DNA of 64,000 nucleotides from Euglena gracilis (taxonomy: Eukaryota; Euglenida; Euglenophyceae; Euglenales), in NCBI GenBank assembly GCA_039621445.1, contig CP154956.1, positions 60,025,178 through 60,089,177 of the forward strand, given 5' to 3'. The notes below the pieces were generated by a model. That model worked only from the letters and a program-made list of their open reading frames with translations. It made no database searches and was not told the origin of the DNA. Positions 39,761-64,000 of this stretch are shown in pieces. The position numbers and the translations under genes were made by a program. Position 1 is the first letter of the stretch. Each line of letters begins with the position of its first letter.

Positions 39761-41360
39761 TTACAGACCAGGGGGGGTTGCATAAAGATCGCCCATGTTG
39801 TCCAGTGGACATTGTAATGCATCTACTGCTGTGGCCCCCCAGTGGGGCCACCTTGCAACAAATTGTGGCAGTTTTTTGTTGCCTGGTGAGGCAAAAAGGT
39901 CTGTTTTTAGGCTGATGTAATTTTGAAATGCTTCCTCAGCCACTGAAAAAGTTGGGGGTCCAGTGAGTAATCCCCCCTGTCCATTTCCCACCTGCTTATG
40001 GGGTCTGCCAGGCAGTCTTTGGAGGGGACCCACTTTACTTGCAGGTTTATGTTGTGTTCCATGCACCATTTGAAGAAGGGTCTTAGCATGTAATTGAAAG
40101 GGTCCTTTCTGCCCCCCCCTTTTGTTAAGTAATAATAAATTACTTGATTGTCCACGGATAGGGACACAGTTTCCCCTGGCTGGCTGAGGCTTTGTACTGT
40201 GCTTATGGCTGCACTTAATTCTTTGACATTTATGTGCAAAATGGAGTTTTCCCTCCAAAATTCTGTACAATTTTGCCTGTTCGAATGTCCAGCCCCCCCC
40301 AGGCATGGGTACTGCTGTCTGAGTGCAACTCCCTGGTTGCATTTTGTGGGAATGGTCTGCCCCCCCCCAGGTGTCCAGCAGAATTTTTATTTCCTTTAAT
40401 TGGTCCTTTATTCTTTGGGAAATGGGATGTTTTGAGTCCCAGGGGGCTGTGGAATTTTCCACCAAAAAATTTGCCAGGGCATTCGTAAAGGCCCTTAGAA
40501 AGGGCAGGGCCATTAGATTGCATCTGATTTGGCCCAAAATGGCAGCCAGTTGCCTTTTTGACATGTAATCTTTTTTCACCATTTTTCCCAGCTCCTTTTT
40601 TACTGTTTTTATTTTCTGGGGGGGCACCTGTAATTTTCCCTCTTGTAAGTTTAGCCGAACGCCAAGATGATTGACGATTTGGGTGGGCTGCAGGGTGGAC
40701 TTTTTCACATTGATTTTGAATCCTGATTTGATTAAATCCCTGACCACTGTGTTCAGGTGATTTTTTAAGATGAGTTGTGTTGGGGCCACCAGTAAAATGT
40801 CGTCCAGGTAAATAAATACCTGGATGCCACTTTTTCTCCACAGTTTTTCGAATGTCTTCATAACTGACATGAAAATTTGGGGCATTACATTCAGGCCAAA
40901 ACAGCCTGCCTGGAATTCCCAGGTCTTCCCCCCCACCTGATGCCTTAAAAATGGCCTTAGGCCTGGACTTAATGGAATATGAAAATAGGCATCCTTCAGG
41001 TCTATTTTTGCTGCCCAGTGGCCTTTTTCAAAAACTGGAAAAATGTGCTGGATGTGATCCAGCTTGAAAGGTTTCACTTGGAACCTTTGATTTATTTCCC
41101 TGCAATCGCTTATTAATCTCCATTTTGTCTGCCCCCCCCTCTGGTTTTGAAATCAGAAACCAGGGGATCAGGTGCTGGGTGGTTGAATCCCTCACCCTCT
41201 TTATGGATCCAGATTTTTCGTAATCCAGCAGTATTTTTTCTGCTTGGGGTAAGTCCAAATTAGCTATGATTTTTGGGTGGGTGGACAATTTTGGTGGGCT
41301 GACCCAGGGGGGTTGAATGCCATCCTTGATGAGTTGACATGTTGTTGGGGGGGGGGGCAT
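39761..41360 (-). pseudogene. DIRS-like element D: reverse transcriptase and RNase H
   Basis: The best-preserved polymerase of the window. The frame from 41077 contains HIQHIFPVFEKGHWAAKIDL with KDAYFHIPL (motif A, residues about 24-35), FGLNVMPQIFM (motif B) and VFIYLDDILLVAP (motif C, YLDD at residues 90-93). RNase H follows in two other frames: LHSDSSTHAWGGLDIRTG, then HINVKELSAAISTVQ, SVDNQVIYYYLTKGGG and LQVKWVPSKDCLADPISRWE. The reverse transcriptase copies element RNA and RNase H degrades it. Frame changes near 40365 and 40240 occur at or near C runs on the plus strand; upstream, 41028-41360 continues in another frame. Confidence 0.85.
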
Positions 41361-41606
41361 TTTTTGCCCACCATTTCAAGCTTTTTTGCAGCCTTTGATG
41401 GAGGGGGGTGTCTCCCCATTTTTCTTCCATGTAATTTATTTCCTGGATAAGATGATTTTGGGGGGGGCTGGGCTGGAGATGTTGGACATTTTAAGCTTTT
41501 TAGCAACCTTTGAGGGAGGGGGGTGTCTCCCCAGATTTCCTCCATTGAATTTATTTTCTGGGTAAGATGATTCTGGGGGGGATGGGCTGGGGGTGTTGGA
41601 CATTGC
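41264..41606 (-). pseudogene. DIRS-like element D: linker upstream of the reverse transcriptase
   Basis: Pro/Ser/Lys-rich minus-strand frames with NKFNGGNLGRHPPPSKVAKK and the parallel NKLHGRKMGRHPPPSKAAKK. On the DNA this is a tandem duplication of about 115 bp (41393-41480 and 41507-41600). It ends abruptly at about 41606, where inverted recombinase sequence begins. Confidence 0.55.
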
Positions 41607-42589
41607 ACCCCTAGGTTTCACTTCTGTGGGTTATTTTGGAGGAAATGGGGGTGCCCTTCCCTGAAGCCACCACAGACCAGGTGGCTGACGCTTTAATTCA
41701 ATTATTTCAATTTTCCAAGGCCCAAGGCCGTAATGCATATAGTGCAATGCTTTTGATTCCTGGTTTTGGTGGGCTGAGATTCCACACCCTGTTAACCCCC
41801 TACAAGAGGCTTTGGAACCAAAACCTGGAGAAGTATGGTGCATTTTGGGACCCCCTCCCAATCCTTCTGGGGCTGGCAAAGGCGCCTATGCCCACTGATA
41901 TTTGTACATTGCGTACACAACTTATTTTTTGCTCACGAATCCTCTGTTTATACCGATCCCCAGACTTATCACAAGTCAAACGAACCACCAGTTTGTTGGG
42001 TAGGGCAACCTACATCAAAATTAAGCGTAAAGGACAGAAATTCCATAAGTGGGAAAGGGTTGTGTCCATACCCCAGTGTCCCCAAATAAGCCCATTTCAT
42101 TTAATGATGAGCTGTGTGGCTGCTACACGTTCATTCGTCAGACCTGGGGGTCCCCTCCTAATTTCATTAAAAGCCCCCTTCAGGGCCATAAGCGCAGACA
42201 CTGTTGCTTCTATCACAAAAGACTTTTTGGCCAAACATGGGGTACCCCCCCAGGTGTGGGGGGCCCACTCCACCAGAGGAGCAGGGGTTGGTTTACTCAA
42301 AAAATTGGGCCTTTCAGCACAAGAAGTTTGCGAAATTGGCCAGTGCAGGGGGGTGGAGGCTTTTACAGCCCATTATCAGAGACTTGGTGCCCAAGGTGCC
42401 TTAGAACATGCCCTGGCCCCCTTCATTTCAGTGCACAATCTGGCCTCACAAGGGCAAAGTGCGGAGCCCGAGGTGTCTCGTACTCCCTCGAGGAAAACCG
42501 ACAAGGGAGGAAGGGACACCGAGGGCGAAGCACAAAGACCGGGCTGTCGGGCTGGGTGGGAAGAACGGCCACGGTTTGCCACGTGTTGA
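41607..42589 (+). CDS. DIRS-like tyrosine recombinase, long open fragment on the plus strand
   Basis: 317 uninterrupted codons (from 41636), the most intact recombinase here. Catalytic signature in order: Arg107 in LYRSPDLSQV, basic strand YIKIKRKGQK near 126-135, His211-x-x-Arg214 in GAHSTRGAGVG, and Tyr247 in EAFTAHYQRLGAQ. That is the R-K-HxxR-Y set of tyrosine recombinases. The N-terminal about 100 residues present in other copies (hinge, PALHDLL...) are missing; homology begins in CTTCTGTGGGTTATTTTGGA at 41610. It is therefore a 5'-truncated gene, inverted relative to element D, with no start codon of its own that can be trusted (the ATG at 41636 is internal). After Tyr the frame continues into terminal-repeat sequence (SRTPSRKTDKGGRDTEG). 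Confidence 0.8.
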
Positions 42590-42830
42590 CCGCATCTCCA
42601 AGGTCTCCAGCTGCTGCGGCCACTCCTCCAGGACGTCCGCGGCCATATAATTCCAATTTCTTCTCCACTGCATTGCTCCTCGAAGTCGAAATTGAAATTT
42701 GATAATTGACTTCTCAATTGAATTTCGTCTGGTTCGTGTTCTTCTGGATATTGAGTCGATATTGACTTCTTTTCTCAGTTCTTCCTCGTTCGTGAACTCT
42801 GTTCCTTTCTTCTGGGTGTCGAAGGGCAAG
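42446..42830 (-). pseudogene. DIRS-like gag-like N-terminal fragment
   Basis: A minus-strand frame starting beside the terminal repeat: TQKKGTEFTNEEELRKEVNI, SISRRTRTRRNSIEKSIIKF, then AADVLEEWPQQLETLEMRST. Like element A's gag-like start, it is charged and helical. It merges at about 42540 into the 3' terminal sequence of the plus-strand recombinase fragment, so only about 95 codons remain. Confidence 0.5.
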
Positions 42831-43065
42831 TTAAGAGTCAGCCAACTCCGGCGAAAAACGGCACTAGGCGGGACCTCCTAACCCAGCGCACCAAAACAAT
42901 TACACAGCAGCGCACCAAAACAATCACACAACAAACCGCCGGCGAGCAAGGCATTGCCTCACAATGGCAAAGTGCGGAGCCCGAGGTGTCCAGCCGGAAA
43001 AGAAAGCAGGACCCCATCATCTCCAAGTTCGGAGGCCGAATGGTCCGCCGGCGACCAGGGCATGG
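42815..43065. repeat. DIRS-like terminal repeat at the right end of the array
   Basis: GGTGTCGAAGGGCAAGTTAA, CAGCCAACTCCGGCGAAAAA, CGGCACTAGGCGGGACCTCC, GCGCACCAAAACAATCACAC (partly duplicated: GCGCACCAAAACAAT occurs twice), GCCGGCGAGCAAGGCATTGC and GTGCGGAGCCCGAGGTGTCC. The longest version of this repeat in the window. Confidence 0.75.
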
Positions 43066-43548
43066 CCACACAATGGCGAAGTGCGCAGCCCGACGTGTCG
43101 CGACCTTCACTCTTACACCAAAGTATAAAGGCTCCAGTAGTCCAGGGAGGCCGACAGACATAGGACGGAGGGACCCCCCTTGCGAAGCACAAAGCCAAGA
43201 TGGGACGTTCTAACTCCAAGGAGGTGAGAGCTCAGGGATCTACTCCTGAACCCTGACCTCGGGCAACCTGTCTCGTCATTTTTCGGAGGGCAGACATGAA
43301 ATTCATCTGTCTTAAATGCAGGTTATGGCATTTTTTTTTCAAAAAAATGCAGTGGTGTGGGATGGAAGGTTGCAGGAATCCGTGAAAGGTTTGGTCAGGT
43401 GAGCAGTTAAGGAAGCGAGCACCGGGACGAGAAACACAAGAACAAAGTAGATGGACTGCGTCACGAAACTGCTGTTTTTTTTGCCATGAAAAATACAACA
43501 GCCATTCTGCCAATTCATTTCTGGACAGGAAAAGTGCAATTGCCAGTC
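43066..43548. other. Spacer left of the possible small gene
   Basis: Minus-strand frames are open for 60-90 codons but hydrophobic and Cys-rich; they may include an exon extension of the segment at 43549-43606 or simply be intron. No family is recognised. Confidence 0.3.
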
Positions 43549-43606
43549 TACCAACTCATCTGACGAGATATCCCATCGGTTTTCTTCTTCGGCATCCTTC
43601 TCTCTG
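43549..43606 (-). CDS. Possible exon, acidic segment
   Basis: On the minus strand AATTTCCCAG is followed by a frame reading EKDAEEENRWDISSDEL and a possible donor TTG|GTAGAC. The composition is protein-like and both splice borders fit, but no neighbouring exon joins it with certainty. It could belong to a small gene downstream of the dynamin-like gene, with 43900-44109. Confidence 0.3.
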
Positions 43607-43903
43607 GGAAATTACATAGAATAAAAGAAATGAGCACCCACCAATTTAATCCCCTGAGGGTTCTGAATTTTAACCCATCAAATGGTTGCAAGTTCAGCCC
43701 AAAGTAGGGCACACCCCACCAGACCGCCTCACACGATCCATAAAATTTCCGTGGCAGTATTTAACCAAGAAAATTCACAGAAAATATCAGACTGAACTTA
43801 AATAAAGAAATAAAGCCACACAAAAAGCGCCGCTTTCCATTCACTTTAAAAAGAACGCCCTCTTTGAGATGGTACTCATTCTGTCGGTACTCTGGGCCTC
43901 GTG

Positions 43904-43952
43904 TTCTCTTTCTTTCTTTCTTCCTTCCTTCCTTCCTTCCTTCCTTCTTCTT
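43904..43952. repeat. CTTT/CTTC microsatellite
   Basis: TTTCTTTCTTTCTTCC followed by repeated TTCC units; on the minus strand this reads GGAAGGAAGGAA, giving Arg-Lys-Glu-Gly peptides in the surrounding open frame. Confidence 0.85.
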
Positions 43953-44109
43953 TCATCCTCTTTCTGATGTGCTGAAAGGAGAAGAAAATATACTTAACCA
44001 AACCAGGAAAGGTGACGGAAACCGACCATAAAACAGGGGGACGGAATTTTGTTCTGCACTCGAAACTCGACGGGGTACAATCAAAATTTTCAAATGAGAA
44101 AGAAGACAA
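43953..44109 (-). CDS. Possible exon(s) of a Lys/Glu-rich protein
   Basis: A minus-strand acceptor CTTCTCCTTTCAG at about 43968-43980 precedes CATCAGAAAGAGGATGAAAG, read as HQKEDERRRKEGRKEGRKKE, partly formed by the microsatellite. To its right an open segment (NFDCTPSSFECRTKFRPPVL) could be a previous exon. Support is only splice-site fit and composition. Confidence 0.25.
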
Positions 44110-44349
44110 TTACTGAACAGCAATTTGTTCACGGATGAGCAGCTAGCCCCCCCAAAAAGGTAAATTGGTCAGAGGAGAGCGGAGGATAGCGAGAGATACA
44201 ATGTGGGAAGAAGCAAGAAAACCTGCGACGTGGCAATCCGAAGACCTTGAGGACAGAAGAGGTGAGGACAGAAGCAATGAGTCCAACCCATTGGCAGAAA
44301 AAAGGTTTGCTTCTGCACTGAGTTTCAGAAAACCCCGAGGAGTCCCCAC

Positions 44350-44432
44350 AGAACCCCACAGTACCCCCCCCCACACATCCCCCACCCCCACCCACCCCCA
44401 CACTCCCCCCACACCCCCCACAATACCCCACA
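44350..44432. repeat. CACCCCC low-complexity tract
   Basis: C-rich tract of irregular CACCCCC and CACATCCCC units on the plus strand. It produces Pro/Thr/His peptides in the plus frame and Gly/Val peptides in the minus frame. Confidence 0.8.
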
Positions 44433-45383
44433 TGAAATTATTCGCGCTGTGTGGGCTGCTGTGGGGGTATTAGGTGTTGGAAACATTGGGTGTTGGACAC
44501 CCCTGGTTGCACAGGAGGGGGACCTTGCTATTTTGGTTCTGGGGGGGGGGGGTCCACTGGACGAGGCCGAAGGCCGAGTAAGTCAAAAATGCTGCCGAAC
44601 TCTATCATGTGAGTGCTTTCTTATGTTTCCTTTAGAAGGATTAAATGGTCAGAAACATTGAAAAGTTCTCAAAAATCAAGGTCAAACTGTTTCCTTGTGA
44701 CAACAGAACAGATGTTGCCACTGATGCCAACTTCTCTGAAGGGATTCGACACAGCCCAAACGTTTTCTTAAAGACTCCGGGGGGGGGGGGGGGCTGCTGC
44801 AATGATATTTCAGCTCAGTTGCCCAAAGTTTATTTTAGGAGACCCCCCAGGGGGGTTAGCAGCCTGGCTGGGATCTGCTGGCTGGAAAAGGAGTTGGTTG
44901 GCTGCTGGACCCCCTCCGGGGTCCCTCCGGCTTATGAAAACCCCCAAAAAATCGACCAAAACAGAAAATTTTTGAAGGTACTCTGTAAATGAACTGGCCT
45001 CGGCGAATGGAGGGATAAAGATCAAATGAAAAGGAGGGCGAATGCGGAAGCATCTGTGCAGTGGGTAACGAGCAGGAGACTTCACAGGGCGATAAGAATG
45101 AAAACAAATGAGCGGATCGGCTAGAAAAACACCACACATTCAGTGCATCAATTCGGAGGGGGGGGGGGTGGCTTGAAAGCACAACAGAGAGTTTGAGAAA
45201 TGTTAACCACCTCAGCCCATCTTAAATCGAAACTCAGCTCAACGTAAAGCTCAACATGTACTTTCACGTCAGGAAACCCTTTAATTGAAACGATATTCAA
45301 AGGTGCCCTGTCAGAAATCAATTCAAAAAATCTGAATGCACTGGGCGTCGGCCTGGGTTAGAGTGGGCAAAACAATGGCAGGG
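44433..45383. other. 3' flank of the dynamin-like gene
   Basis: Contains G runs at 44538-44551 and 44778-44793 and C/G-rich mirrored words (CCCCCCAGGGGGG at 44842-44854). No exon is recognised; the 3' untranslated region of the dynamin-like gene should end somewhere here. Confidence 0.35.
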
Positions 45384-63940
<18,557 letters not shown>

Positions 63941-64000
63941 CTGCAAAACGGATGGATGGGAAGATTAAAGAGAATGGGAAGAACAAAAATGAAATGCCAT
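63941..64000 (-). other. Upstream intron or 5' flank of the dynamin-like gene
   Basis: Pyrimidine-rich on the minus strand (CTTCCCATTCTCTTTAATCT), as expected before the acceptor of exon a. Confidence 0.5.

Overview
This window is nuclear DNA from a eukaryote with a large, repeat-rich genome. The evidence is GT-AG introns in a split dynamin-like GTPase gene on the minus strand, LTR and tyrosine-recombinase retrotransposons, hAT-like DNA transposons, long microsatellites and very frequent runs of G or C. There are no bacterial operons, ribosome-binding sites, CRISPR arrays or recognisable RNA genes. I cannot name the species. A primer-binding site matching the initiator-tRNA 3' end CTGCTACCA (the metazoan form, as opposed to the plant CTGATACCA form) is a weak lineage hint only.

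Layout. 1-12 kb: repeat-dominated DNA with one clear terminal exon (3318-3471, minus), a strand-asymmetric GGCCAAAA-type satellite framed by GCGGTCGGCT arrays, a GGGGTAT array, and a complete non-autonomous hAT-like element (9040-10307) with 8-bp target duplications. 11-30.5 kb and 39-43 kb: degenerate DIRS-like retrotransposons (gag, reverse transcriptase/RNase H, tyrosine recombinase), mostly minus strand, some apparently head-to-tail and sharing one terminal repeat. A small LTR element (11471-12815) sits inside one such terminal repeat. 30503-39058: an 8.6-kb LTR retrotransposon, minus strand, with 446-bp LTRs differing at one base and a 5-bp target duplication. It split the recombinase gene of a DIRS-like element, so the two halves of that gene now lie 8.6 kb apart. 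It carries gag-like reading frames but no recognisable pol. A truncated older relative is at 27334-28083.

43-64 kb: a dynamin-family GTPase gene on the minus strand, from a P-loop exon (to 63940) to a stop codon at 45384. Twelve exons can be placed; most join in phase, with two small exons missing from my model. Its introns hold a 1.1-kb hexanucleotide mosaic, two (TG)n/(TGCG)n tracts, a poly(T) tract, and several short inverted-repeat elements that all end in AAACCCCC...GGGGGTT(A).

The most promising novel signals are this group of C-run-ended inverted-repeat elements, the very young gag-only LTR element with its palindrome-dense interior, the DIRS-like arrays with shared, permuted or inverted pieces, and copy-to-copy variation of G/C homopolymers inside transposon reading frames.
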